From CBFDBF01 sp050287725 (GTDB lineage Bacteria > Pseudomonadota > Gammaproteobacteria > Chromatiales > Chromatiaceae), in the NCBI GenBank assembly GCA_050287725.1, contig JBNKCL010000039.1:1-64000 (forward strand): a DNA stretch of 64,000 bases, given 5' to 3'. This document shows positions 16,198 through 23,856 of this stretch, piece after piece (the first letter of the stretch is position 1; each line of letters opens with the position of its first letter). The notes beneath the pieces are model-generated. The model saw only the letters and a program-made list of their open reading frames with translations, ran no database searches and was not told where the DNA came from. Made by a program: the position numbers and the translations under genes.

Positions 16198-17555
16198 AAA
16201 CCAGCTCCATCAAAAAACGACTGCTGATCGCGGTTCTTATCATCGTCACCGTTTTTTGGGTGTTGGTGGAGGCGGTGATGTTTTTCTCCATCAAGGATGA
16301 GGTCGATGAGATGTTCGATTCGCAGTTGGCCCAGGCGGCGGCTATGGTGGCCGAGATTTCGTTGACGCCGCTTCACAAATACGACGGAGAGCCTTTGGTG
16401 CTGAGTCGTTCCATCTTCGGTCATAAATATGAACGCAAGATCAGTTTTCAGATCTGGCGCGACGGACGGTTACTCGCGCGTTCTCAGTCGGCGCCGGCCT
16501 GGCGCATGTCCACAGGTCTCGGATATTCGGCTGCCACCGTGAACGGCCACCATTGGCATCTGTTCGGGTGGCAGGAAGGGGATTATGTGATCTATGCCGG
16601 GGAGGATTACGAAATACGCAGTGAGCTGGTCGAAAATATCCTGATCGGTTCTTCGATATTGTTGCTCCTGGCGTTGCCGGTGATCGCGGCCATCATCTGG
16701 TTTGCCATCAGCCGCGGGTTGGTTCCGCTTACACGGCTGGCAGGTGAAGTACGACGCCGAAGTCCGGCGCAACTGCAACCGATTCAGCCGGAAGGGGCGC
16801 CGGTGGAAGTGGCGCCCCTGGTCTCGGCGCTGAACACCCTGCTGGCGAGGTTGGAGAATGCGCTGGAGCGGGAGCGGCGTTTTACCGCCGACGCTTCTCA
16901 CGAGATGCGAACGCCGTTGGCGGGGATCAAGACCCAGGCTCAGGTAGCGCTTCGGGCGCGGAACAATGGGGAACTGGAGCAGGCGCTGCACGGAATCGTG
17001 CGCGGCGTCGATCGGGTCTCTCATCTTATGGAGCAGATGCTGATCCTGGCGCGACTGGAACCGGATCAGAAAGGGGACGCGCAGGAGTTGGATTTGGGGC
17101 AGGTGGTGGAAAAAGAGGTGGCCGATCTGAGGAAGCTTGCGGGTCAGAAAGCCATCGACTTGAAGTATCAGCACACGAAGGAGCGGAATTCCTGGTCACT
17201 CAAGGGTTATAAAGCCGGCATCTCAATGCTGGTGCGGAACCTGGTGGACAACGCCGTTCGTTATACACCGCAAGGCGGTAAGGTGATCGTTTCATTGGAA
17301 GACGCCGATGATGGGATCATTCTCCGGGTGAGCGACAACGGGGTGGGAGTCCCGCAGGCCGATCGGGCGCGGATTTTCGATCGTTTCCATCGCCAGCTCG
17401 GTCAGGATAGCGATGGTTGCGGTCTCGGACTGTCGATCGTGAAACGGATCGTTGAGCTGCATCAGGCCGATCTTACGGTGGAGGACTCCCCGCTCGGCAA
17501 CGGGTTGAGCGTGATGGTGCGGTTTCCGGCCGTTGTCCGGTCGGTCGGCGATTGA
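16194..17555 (+). CDS. sensor histidine kinase (QseC-like)
   Basis: The 453-aa kinase has two membrane helices (about 11-30 and 148-170) enclosing a periplasmic sensor of about 115 residues. HAMP-like linker, H box ASHEMRTPLAG, N box LVDNAVRYT, and G boxes DNGVGVP and GCGLGLSIVK follow. All catalytic motifs are intact. It is the cognate kinase of the preceding regulator, co-translated with it. The periplasmic domain shows no recognisable ligand site; QseC-type sensors have been linked to small-molecule and metal signals, but this cannot be assigned here. Confidence 0.93.
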   Translation: MKTSSIKKRLLIAVLIIVTVFWVLVEAVMFFSIKDEVDEMFDSQLAQAAAMVAEISLTPLHKYDGEPLVLSRSIFGHKYERKISFQIWRDGRLLARSQSAPAWRMSTGLGYSAATVNGHHWHLFGWQEGDYVIYAGEDYEIRSELVENILIGSSILLLLALPVIAAIIWFAISRGLVPLTRLAGEVRRRSPAQLQPIQPEGAPVEVAPLVSALNTLLARLENALERERRFTADASHEMRTPLAGIKTQAQVALRARNNGELEQALHGIVRGVDRVSHLMEQMLILARLEPDQKGDAQELDLGQVVEKEVADLRKLAGQKAIDLKYQHTKERNSWSLKGYKAGISMLVRNLVDNAVRYTPQGGKVIVSLEDADDGIILRVSDNGVGVPQADRARIFDRFHRQLGQDSDGCGLGLSIVKRIVELHQADLTVEDSPLGNGLSVMVRFPAVVRSVGD

Positions 17556-17672
17556 TGCGGGTACGACAGGGTAAAGTTTTTCTTCCTTATGACGCCACAT
17601 CCTATATCTCTTCGCGGCTTTGACAAACGCATGGAATGGACGCGGTGGCGGAACTGAATCAGGGGCGATGCA

Positions 17673-17975
17673 ATGGCGGTTAACGTAAGCGAATCGGAAG
17701 ACAAACAGGAGGTCACGCTCCATATCCCCGAGCGGTTCGACTTCTCCTGTCACCAGGAGTTTACGGGCGCCTACAAAGCCTATCCCAAGGACGAGACCCG
17801 CTTCGTGGTGGATCTCGCCCATACCGAATATATGGACAGTTCGGCCATGGGCATGTTGCTGCAACTGCGGGAGCATGGCGGGAATGCAGGTCCGATCGCT
17901 CTCACCAACGCCGGTGCCGAGGTGCGGGAGATCCTGCGCATCGCCAACTTCGATAAGCTGTTTTCCATTCCCTGA
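17673..17975 (+). CDS. STAS-domain protein (anti-anti-sigma type)
   Basis: The 100-aa protein is a stand-alone STAS domain. The phosphorylatable serine is in EYMDSSAMGMLLQLRE, matching the SpoIIAA-type DSSG/A motif. Such proteins bind anti-sigma kinases or act in phosphatase/c-di-GMP linked switches. No HPK-type anti-sigma partner is nearby; the closest signalling gene is the upstream histidine kinase, 117 bases away. Similar single STAS proteins in gammaproteobacteria are often paired with phosphatases located elsewhere. Confidence 0.88.
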   Translation: MAVNVSESEDKQEVTLHIPERFDFSCHQEFTGAYKAYPKDETRFVVDLAHTEYMDSSAMGMLLQLREHGGNAGPIALTNAGAEVREILRIANFDKLFSIP

Positions 17976-17991
17976 CCCGGCTCTCCGGGTC
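17974..17991 (+). terminator. short hairpin after STAS gene
   Basis: GACCCGG at 17974-17980 pairs with CCGGGTC at 17985-17991 around a 4-base loop, overlapping the STAS stop codon. There is no U tract, so it may only slow transcription or protect the mRNA end. Confidence 0.3.
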
Positions 17992-18078
17992 GTAGGAAAC
18001 CGCGTCTCCCGGCCCGCAATCTGGCAGTGAACCCGTTTTTGCTCTATCCTTCCCGCTTTTCTTCCGGGGCGACAGATC

Positions 18079-19170
18079 ATGGGTTTTAAATGCGGGATTG
18101 TGGGCTTGCCGAATGTCGGCAAATCCACCCTGTTCAACGCGCTGACCAAGGCAGCCATCGCGGCCGAGAACTATCCGTTCTGCACCATCGACCCCAATGT
18201 GGGCGTGGTGCCGTTGCCGGATCCCAGGCTGGACGTGTTGGCGGAGATCGTGAAGCCGCAGGCGGTGCTTCCCACCACCATGCAGTTCGTGGATATCGCG
18301 GGCCTGGTGGCGGGCGCCTCCAAGGGGGAGGGGCTCGGCAACAAGTTTCTGGCCAATATCCGTGAGACCGATGCGATCGCCCACGTGGTGCGTTGTTTCG
18401 AGAGCGACGATGTGATCCATGTGGCGGGCCGGGTGGACCCCCTGAACGATATCGAGGTGATCAATACCGAGCTGGCTCTGGCGGACCTGGAGTCGGTGGA
18501 TAAGGCGCTGGACCGCGCGACCCGTCAGGCCAAGACCGGGGACAAGAAGATCCTGGGACGCAAGGAACTCCTGGAACGGGTTCGCACGCAGCTGGATGCC
18601 GGTAAACCGGTGCGCGCCATGGGGCTGGACCACGAGGAGCGCCGGGAGTTGCGGGATCTGTTTTTGTTGACCGCCAAGCCCACTATGTACATCGCCAACG
18701 TGGCGGAGGACGGCTTCCGCGACAATCCCGCCCTGGAAGCGGTGCAGGCGCTGGCCACCCAGGAGGGTTCCGAGGTGGTGCCGATCTGCGCCGCCATCGA
18801 GGCGGAGATCGCGGAACTGGAAGAGGATGAGAAGAAGGAGTTTCTGGCCGATCTGGGTCTGGAGGAGCCGGGGCTGGATCGGGTGGTCCGGGTCGGTTAT
18901 CGGCTGCTGGGCCTGGAGACCTACTTCACGGCCGGGGTCAAGGAGGTGCGCGCCTGGACCATCCCGGCGGGGGCCACGGCCCCCCAGGCGGCGGGGGTGA
19001 TCCATACCGATTTCGAGCGTGGTTTCATCCGGGCCGAGGTGATCGCCTACCAGGATTTCGTCACCTGCCGGGGTGAGCAGGGGGCCAAAGAGGCGGGCAA
19101 AATGCGTCTGGAAGGAAAGCAGTACGTGGTCCAGGACGGGGACGTCATTCACTTCCGCTTTAACGTCTGA
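18079..19170 (+). CDS. ychF: ribosome-associated ATPase YchF
   Basis: The 363-aa Obg-family P-loop protein has Walker A GLPNVGKSTLFNAL at residues 8-21 and the G3 motif VDIAGLVAGASKGEG. The G4 region is NxxE-like (NVAED), which is why YchF binds ATP better than GTP. A coiled coil and a C-terminal TGS domain complete it. It binds ribosomes and influences start-codon choice and stress responses. Length equals that of the family. It often follows pth in gammaproteobacteria; here it stands between the STAS gene and tRNA-Met. Confidence 0.97.
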   Translation: MGFKCGIVGLPNVGKSTLFNALTKAAIAAENYPFCTIDPNVGVVPLPDPRLDVLAEIVKPQAVLPTTMQFVDIAGLVAGASKGEGLGNKFLANIRETDAIAHVVRCFESDDVIHVAGRVDPLNDIEVINTELALADLESVDKALDRATRQAKTGDKKILGRKELLERVRTQLDAGKPVRAMGLDHEERRELRDLFLLTAKPTMYIANVAEDGFRDNPALEAVQALATQEGSEVVPICAAIEAEIAELEEDEKKEFLADLGLEEPGLDRVVRVGYRLLGLETYFTAGVKEVRAWTIPAGATAPQAAGVIHTDFERGFIRAEVIAYQDFVTCRGEQGAKEAGKMRLEGKQYVVQDGDVIHFRFNV

Positions 19171-19263
19171 GCGCGGTTGCCGGTTCTCGCTTCGGGATGG
19201 CGCCCGGCACGCCGGGATACCATTCCGGCCGCCTGAGACCCGCCCCGCCCCATGGGTGGATAT

Positions 19264-19293
19264 TTGACACTTTTCGCGGCGATCCGGTATATT
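19264..19293 (+). promoter_or_regulatory. sigma-70 promoter of tRNA-Met
   Basis: TTGACA at 19264-19269 and TATATT at 19288-19293 are spaced by 18 bases. The -10 box ends 13 bases before the tRNA, so transcription should start just upstream of the mature 5' end. Confidence 0.75.
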
Positions 19294-19306
19294 CCCGCGT
19301 CTTCCT

Positions 19307-19383
19307 GGCTACGTAGCTCAGTCGGTTAGAGCGACGGACTCATAACCCGTAGGTCGGTGGTTCAATTCCACCCGTAGCCACCA
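19307..19383 (+). tRNA. tRNA-Met (anticodon CAT), elongator-type
   Basis: A 77-base cloverleaf with acceptor stem GGCTACG/CGTAGCC, anticodon loop CTCATAA, T loop TTCAATT and an encoded CCA. The paired first base rules out the initiator form. The last pair of the anticodon stem is A-C (31-39), a mismatch. A CAT anticodon could also mean tRNA-Ile with lysidine, but the acceptor sequence is that of elongator tRNA-Met. Confidence 0.93.
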
Positions 19384-19419
19384 ATTCCCCCCTCCAAAGA
19401 CATCCGATATAGTCCGTAA

Positions 19420-19443
19420 GTCCGCATTCCAGCGGGCTTTTTT
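19420..19443 (+). terminator. terminator of tRNA-Met
   Basis: GTCCGC at 19420-19425 pairs with GCGGGC at 19432-19437 (one G-T pair) and is followed by TTTTTT. Confidence 0.7.
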
Positions 19444-19449
19444 GCATCC

Positions 19450-19662
19450 CTTTTGACGGAAATTTCGCACGGAGCACAAGAATTCCCGGCGGAGGGCGCC
19501 TACGGCGGGAACTTTCCTGTTTTGCCCCGGTCTATTGAATCGTTACCGGTTTTCGCTATTTCCGGTGACGTCTGAACAACGCTTTTTGTTCATTCTGACT
19601 CCCCTTCAGACGAAAAGTCTGTTATGGCCGATGCCCTGAAAAAGGTGCATCGGCTTTTTTTT
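19450..19662 (+). ncRNA. candidate small RNA upstream of amtB
   Basis: Between the tRNA terminator and the amtB promoter there is no reading frame, yet the stretch ends in a strong orphan intrinsic terminator at 19627-19662. Other hairpins lie upstream, such as CAGAC-GAAAA-GTCTG just before the terminator. A weak TTGACG at about 19453 could start a transcript of roughly 180 bases. The 5' end given is approximate. It could instead be read-through terminator DNA for the tRNA. Confidence 0.3.
19627..19662 (+). terminator. strong intrinsic terminator without an upstream gene
   Basis: GCCGATGC at 19627-19634 pairs perfectly with GCATCGGC at 19647-19654 and is followed by eight T. No coding gene lies between it and the tRNA-Met terminator. 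Confidence 0.8.
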
Positions 19663-19692
19663 GCACTATTGCGGGTCATTTTTTTAATAAAA

Positions 19693-19709
19693 AGCACCAT
19701 TCTTGTGCG
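19693..19709 (+). promoter_or_regulatory. NtrC-type enhancer site for amtB
   Basis: GCAC-N7-GTGC at 19694-19708 is the core of NtrC binding sites, with the spacing of the classic glnA enhancers. Its centre lies about 98 bases upstream of the start predicted from the sigma-54 promoter at 19773, a normal enhancer distance. Confidence 0.55.
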
Positions 19710-19772
19710 TTTTGTGCGCCGAGAACACCCCGAAATCCATCTAACTTATTGAATATGTGTGGTAATAGCCAA

Positions 19773-19788
19773 TGGCTCATTTTGTGCA
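19773..19788 (+). promoter_or_regulatory. sigma-54 promoter of amtB
   Basis: TGGCTCATTTTGTGCA has the invariant GG at 19774-19775 and GC at 19786-19787, exactly 10 bases apart. The predicted start is near 19799, leaving a leader of about 115 bases before amtB. The -12 element is GTGC rather than TTGC, so it is not a perfect consensus, but the NtrC-type site upstream supports it. Confidence 0.6.
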
Positions 19789-19913
19789 TAAATTGCCCAT
19801 TTTAAGCCCTGTGGTAACCCGTTCGAGTGCGTCTGTTTTGCACCGATATCGTGCGGGAACGATTCTAATAATCAGCCCGCTACGAGCGGGAGATAACTCG
19901 TGGGAGAAAAGAA

Positions 19914-21209
19914 ATGAGAAAAAGTGTGGCAATCGGGATCCTGGCCCTGCTTCCGGGCCTGGCAATGGCCGGAGAGACGGAGCTCAACGGCGCGAATACG
20001 GCATGGATCCTGGTTTCGACGGCACTGGTGCTGTTTATGACCCTGCCGGGACTGGCCCTGTTCTATGGCGGCTTGGTTCGCACCAAGAACGTACTCTCGG
20101 TGCTGATGCAGTGTTTTTCCATCGCCGGCGTGGTTTCCCTGTTGTGGCTGGTTTTCGCCTATGGTCTGGCGTTCGGCGAGGGCAACGCCTGGGTCGGGGA
20201 TTTCAGCAAGGCGATGCTGGCAGGGGTGGGACGCGAGACCCTGGTCGGGGATATCCCGGAATCGCTGTTCATGATGTTTCAGATGACCTTCGCGATCATT
20301 ACGCCGGCGCTCATCATCGGCGGTTTTGCGGAGCGTATGAAGTTCTCCTCCATGCTGCTGTTCAGCGCCGTCTGGCTGGTGGTGGTGTACGCGCCGATCA
20401 CCCACTGGGTGTGGGGCGGCGGTTGGCTCCAACAGATGGGGCTCTATGACTTTGCGGGCGGCACGGTGGTTCATATCACCGCCGGTGTCGCATCCCTGGT
20501 GGCGGCCCTGGTGCTCGGACCGCGCAAAGGGTTTCCCACTACGCCCATGCCGCCGCACAACATGACCATGACCGTCACCGGCGCGGGTATGCTGTGGGTC
20601 GGGTGGTTCGGCTTCAACGGCGGTAGCGCATTGGCGGCCGACGGGAACGCCGCCATGGCGCTGTTGGTCACCCATATCTCCGCCGCGGCCGGGGCCATGA
20701 CCTGGACCGCGATCGAATGGAAACGATTCGGCAAACCCAGCGCGTTGGGCGCGGTGACCGGCATGGTGGCCGGGCTCGGCACCATCACCCCGGCATCCGG
20801 TTTCGTGGGACCCGGCGGGGCGCTGGTTATCGGTGTGGTGGCCGGCGCTGTCTGTTTTACCGCCACCCAGGTCATCAAGCGGGTGCTGAAGATCGACGAC
20901 TCTCTGGACGTATTCCCGGTACACGGTGTGGGCGGCATGCTCGGCACCCTGCTGGCGGGGGTGTTCTCCTCCACCCAACTGGGTGTGTTCAGCGGTTTCG
21001 GGTTTTCTGAGGCGGCCGGGATCACCACTATGGGTGGTCAGGTGTGGGTGCAGTTCGTGGGCGTGGTCGCCACCGTTCTGTTCACCGCGGCCGCCACCTT
21101 TGTCATCTTGAAAGTGGTCGGTGCCCTGATCGGATTGCGGGTGGAGGACGAGGAAGAGATCCAGGGCCTCGATCTGGTCAGCCACGAAGAGACCGGCTAC
21201 AACTTCTAG
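19914..21209 (+). CDS. amtB: ammonium transporter AmtB
   Basis: The 431-aa membrane protein has a cleavable signal peptide (to about AMAGE) and eleven membrane helices. Signatures include LALFYGGLVRTKNVLS, the conserved Asp region GGFAERMKFSS, and HITAGVASLVAAL with the first of the twin pore histidines. The C-terminal tail (RVEDEEEIQGLDLV) is the site where GlnK normally docks. It conducts ammonia or ammonium into the cell under nitrogen limitation. No glnK lies next to it, which is unusual. The promoter carries NtrC and sigma-54 elements, fitting a nitrogen-fixing host. Confidence 0.97.
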   Translation: MRKSVAIGILALLPGLAMAGETELNGANTAWILVSTALVLFMTLPGLALFYGGLVRTKNVLSVLMQCFSIAGVVSLLWLVFAYGLAFGEGNAWVGDFSKAMLAGVGRETLVGDIPESLFMMFQMTFAIITPALIIGGFAERMKFSSMLLFSAVWLVVVYAPITHWVWGGGWLQQMGLYDFAGGTVVHITAGVASLVAALVLGPRKGFPTTPMPPHNMTMTVTGAGMLWVGWFGFNGGSALAADGNAAMALLVTHISAAAGAMTWTAIEWKRFGKPSALGAVTGMVAGLGTITPASGFVGPGGALVIGVVAGAVCFTATQVIKRVLKIDDSLDVFPVHGVGGMLGTLLAGVFSSTQLGVFSGFGFSEAAGITTMGGQVWVQFVGVVATVLFTAAATFVILKVVGALIGLRVEDEEEIQGLDLVSHEETGYNF

Positions 21210-21234
21210 CCGCGCGGATTGTAATTGTCGGACG

Positions 21235-21267
21235 ACAAAAGGCGGTGCATTTTGCGCCGCCTTTTGT
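21235..21267 (+). terminator. amtB terminator
   Basis: ACAAAAGGCGG at 21235-21245 is the exact inverse of CCGCCTTTTGT at 21257-21267. The A and T tracts make it usable from both strands. Confidence 0.85.
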
Positions 21268-21364
21268 TTTACTGTGGTTCCGCAGGGTTTCTGTCGTATT
21301 AATAAATAACAGGGGAGCGAACCTCTATTTCAATAGTGGTGTGCTTCGTAACAGGAGACATGAA

Positions 21365-21730
21365 ATGGCCGATAGGAAGAAGAACCATACCAAACCGGGA
21401 ATAGCGAGTTTATTGGTCCTGCTGATGACAGTGCCGACGGTGTTTGCGGAAAGCGAACCGTCGCCTTTCTATTGTTTCGAGGTGAATTTTCCCGACGGCG
21501 ATCGCAACTCCGAATGTGTTCGGCGCGAGCGCGCCGCATGTGAACGGAGTATGGAATCCATGCGAAGTCGCGCTTGGCAAGGATCGGTGTTCAAGGGGTG
21601 TTTCATCCCTGCCCGCGTGTTCTGCTATGACGTCAAGTATGGAGGTGGGTCGCTCTGTTTCACGGACCTGAGCGATTGTGAGGCATCACATAAAGTGATT
21701 CCCGGCGGTGCCTGCGCAGCAAGCGAGTGA
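21365..21730 (+). CDS. small Cys-rich exported protein of unknown function
   Basis: The 121-aa product has a signal peptide ending at about VFAES, preceded by a basic start MADRKKNHTK. The mature part of about 90 residues has eight cysteines, probably forming disulfides in the periplasm. AGGAGA at 21353 lies a good distance before ATG 21365; the open frame begins far upstream within amtB only by chance. No family is recognised. It is a single gene after the amtB terminator. Confidence 0.7.
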   Translation: MADRKKNHTKPGIASLLVLLMTVPTVFAESEPSPFYCFEVNFPDGDRNSECVRRERAACERSMESMRSRAWQGSVFKGCFIPARVFCYDVKYGGGSLCFTDLSDCEASHKVIPGGACAASE

Positions 21731-21834
21731 GCCGGAAATCTTTTCCAGTGGACACGGAGGTTCCGGCGCATGCCCGGCAGGAACAAACCTACCGGAATGT
21801 GTTAACAGGCTGTGGGTGGAATGTTCCGCAGAAT

Positions 21835-21911
21835 TGGTCGGGGTGAGAGGATTCGAACCTCCGGCCCCTGCCTCCCGAAGGCAGTGCTCTACCAGGCTGA
21901 GCTACACCCCG
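21835..21911 (-). tRNA. tRNA-Pro (anticodon CGG)
   Basis: A 77-base cloverleaf on the minus strand: acceptor CGGGGTG/CACCCCG, anticodon stem CTGCC/GGCAG with loop TTCGGGA, T loop TTCGAAT and encoded CCA. It starts 9 bases after the ispB stop and may be processed from the ispB transcript. Confidence 0.96.
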
Positions 21912-21919
21912 ATAATCGA

Positions 21920-22888
21920 TCAGCTGGCGCGTTGTACGGAAAAGTCCGCCAATGCCGCCAGCGCGCTGCGGTAGGAAGAGGAGGGCAGAGCCTCCAACGC
22001 CGCCTTGGCGAGCGCCGCCTCTTCCGCTGCAAGCCGGGCAGTGTAAGCGATCGCGTCGGTTGAATCAATCACCGCTTTGACCGCATCAATCCGGTCCAGA
22101 CCGCCCTGTTCGATCACCTCCCGCAGGGTCTGCTGTTGCTCCGGGGTGCCCACCTGCAGCGCCCGGATCAGGGGCAGGGTGGGTTTCCCCTCCGCCAGGT
22201 CGTCGCCGATGTTTTTGCCGATATCCGCCGAGGAGTCGCTGTAATCCAGGGCGTCGTCAATGATCTGGAAGGCGATCCCCAGATGCAGGCCGTAGTCGGC
22301 CAGGGCCTGCTCCTCATCCGGGGTGGCGTTGCACAGGACCCCGCCCAGCCGGGTGCCGGCCTCGAACAGGGTGGCGGTTTTGCGGATAATTACCTCGCGG
22401 TATTGCTGCTCGGTGGTCTCCGGGTCGTGACAGTTCAGGAGTTGCAGCACCTCCCCTTCGGCGATCCGGTTGGTGGCATGGGAGAGGACCTCCATCACCC
22501 GCATCAGGCCGATATCGACCATCATCTCGAAGGAACGGGAGTAGAGAAAATCCCCCACCAGCACGCTGGCGGCGTTGCCCCACACGGCGTTGGCGGTCTC
22601 CCGGCTGCGGCGCATCTCGGAGCCGTCCACCACGTCGTCGTGCAGCAGGGTGGCGGTATGGATGAACTCGATAATCGCCGCCAGGTCGAGGTGTTTGTCC
22701 CCCTGGTAGCCCAGGGCGCGGGCCGCCAGCAGCACCAGCATCGGACGCAGGCGCTTGCCGCCGCTGCTGACGATATACTGACCGATCTGGTTAATCAGCA
22801 CCACATCCGAGCGCAGGCGCTGGAGGATCAGGCCGTCCACGGCGTTCATGTCTGCCGCGACCAGCGCGCGGACGGCGGAAAGTTCCAT
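21920..22888 (-). CDS. ispB: octaprenyl diphosphate synthase IspB
   Basis: The 322-aa trans-prenyltransferase makes the C40 (or similar) side chain of ubiquinone from IPP and farnesyl diphosphate. The first Asp-rich motif is LLHDDVVDGSEMRR and the second is FQIIDDALDYS, both complete. The GGKRLRPML substrate motif is near residue 43. It diverges from rplU, the standard gammaproteobacterial arrangement, and is followed at once by tRNA-Pro. The chain length cannot be read from sequence alone. Confidence 0.95.
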   Translation of the reverse strand: MELSAVRALVAADMNAVDGLILQRLRSDVVLINQIGQYIVSSGGKRLRPMLVLLAARALGYQGDKHLDLAAIIEFIHTATLLHDDVVDGSEMRRSRETANAVWGNAASVLVGDFLYSRSFEMMVDIGLMRVMEVLSHATNRIAEGEVLQLLNCHDPETTEQQYREVIIRKTATLFEAGTRLGGVLCNATPDEEQALADYGLHLGIAFQIIDDALDYSDSSADIGKNIGDDLAEGKPTLPLIRALQVGTPEQQQTLREVIEQGGLDRIDAVKAVIDSTDAIAYTARLAAEEAALAKAALEALPSSSYRSALAALADFSVQRAS

Positions 22889-23021
22889 ACAACCCTTTGA
22901 TTCGTAAGCCGGTTAAAGAGAAGGGCATGCTAGGGAGCACACCCCTCCCTGTCAAGCGTTTCACGGCGGCCGGAGGCGGCGTGCCCCCATCCGGAAAAGG
23001 CCGTTTTTTACGTCAGGCGAA

Positions 23022-23050
23022 TTGACCTCGCCCTGTCCGACGGGTAAAAT
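23022..23050 (+). promoter_or_regulatory. sigma-70 promoter of rplU-rpmA
   Basis: TTGACC at 23022-23027 and TAAAAT at 23045-23050 are separated by exactly 17 bases. The start would leave a leader of about 65 bases before rplU. Confidence 0.75.
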
Positions 23051-23122
23051 TCCGCCTCTTTGATGAATGGTGTGCGCCTGTGGGCGTGCCCCAACCAGCG
23101 GATTTTTACGGAGATTTGGCAC

Positions 23123-23440
23123 ATGTATGCCGTAATTCAGACCGGCGGGAAGCAGTACCGTGTATCCCAGGGCGACAAGCTACGGGTCGAAAAACTGGGA
23201 GCGGACGAGGGCGCCAAGGTCGAACTCGACAAGGTTCTGATGGTGGCCGACGGCGAAAAGGTCACGGTCGGCACCCCTTATGTAAAGGGTGGCAAGGTCA
23301 CAGCCACCGTGATGGCGCATGGCCGGGGCAAGAAGGTCAAGATCATCAAGTTCAAGCGCCGCAAGCATCACCTGAAGCGCCAGGGCCATCGGCAGTGGTA
23401 TACCGAACTTGAAATCACCAAGATCAGCGCAGGCAAATAA
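23123..23440 (+). CDS. rplU: 50S ribosomal protein L21
   Basis: The 105-aa protein begins MYAVIQTGGKQYRVSQGD and has the FKRRKHHLKRQGHRQ RNA-binding segment typical of bacterial L21. It binds 23S rRNA and contacts L20. ATG 23123 gives the standard N-terminus; the frame is open 21 codons upstream. rpmA follows after 13 bases, the usual pair. Confidence 0.98.
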   Translation: MYAVIQTGGKQYRVSQGDKLRVEKLGADEGAKVELDKVLMVADGEKVTVGTPYVKGGKVTATVMAHGRGKKVKIIKFKRRKHHLKRQGHRQWYTELEITKISAGK

Positions 23441-23453
23441 GGCGGATTAGACC

Positions 23454-23711
23454 ATGGCACATAAAAAGGCAGGCGGCAGTACACGCAACGGCCGCGATTC
23501 AGAATCCAAACGTCTCGGCGTCAAGATGTACGGCGGTCAGGCGGTGAGGGCCGGTAATATCATCGTGCGCCAGCGCGGCACCCGGTTCCACAACGGTGTC
23601 AACGTGGGCTGCGGCAAGGACCACACCCTGTTCGCCACCGCGGACGGCGTGGTGAAGTTCGAGGTGAAGGGCCCGCGGAAGCGCAAGTATGTGAGCGTGG
23701 TTCCGGCCTGA
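23454..23711 (+). CDS. rpmA: 50S ribosomal protein L27
   Basis: The 85-aa basic protein starts MAHKKAGGSTRNGRDSESKR, whose N-terminus reaches the peptidyl-transferase centre, and contains the conserved VRQRGTRFHNG. It has no Firmicute-type N-terminal extension. A terminator follows, yet obgE lies only 145 bases on. Confidence 0.98.
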   Translation: MAHKKAGGSTRNGRDSESKRLGVKMYGGQAVRAGNIIVRQRGTRFHNGVNVGCGKDHTLFATADGVVKFEVKGPRKRKYVSVVPA

Positions 23712-23738
23712 TTACGCCGCATATCTATTTAAAGTTTC

Positions 23739-23771
23739 GCAAAGGCCTCGTCAGTTGACGGGGCTTTTTGC
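23739..23771 (+). terminator. terminator after rpmA
   Basis: AAAGGCCTCGTCA (from 23741) pairs with TGACGGGGCTTTT, ending in a T tract at 23765-23769. It probably reduces, rather than blocks, transcription into obgE. Confidence 0.75.
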
Positions 23772-23856
23772 ATTCTGGGGGACGGAGTCGGATTTTTGAG
23801 TCGGGGATCGCCCTCGGGGGGTTTCGGATGAGAACCGCTTTCTGGATGATACAACC

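Noticed and set aside
19872..21185. 437-codon frame antisense to amtB
   Set aside because: His/Gln/Gly-rich composition typical of antisense GC shadows; amtB is certain.
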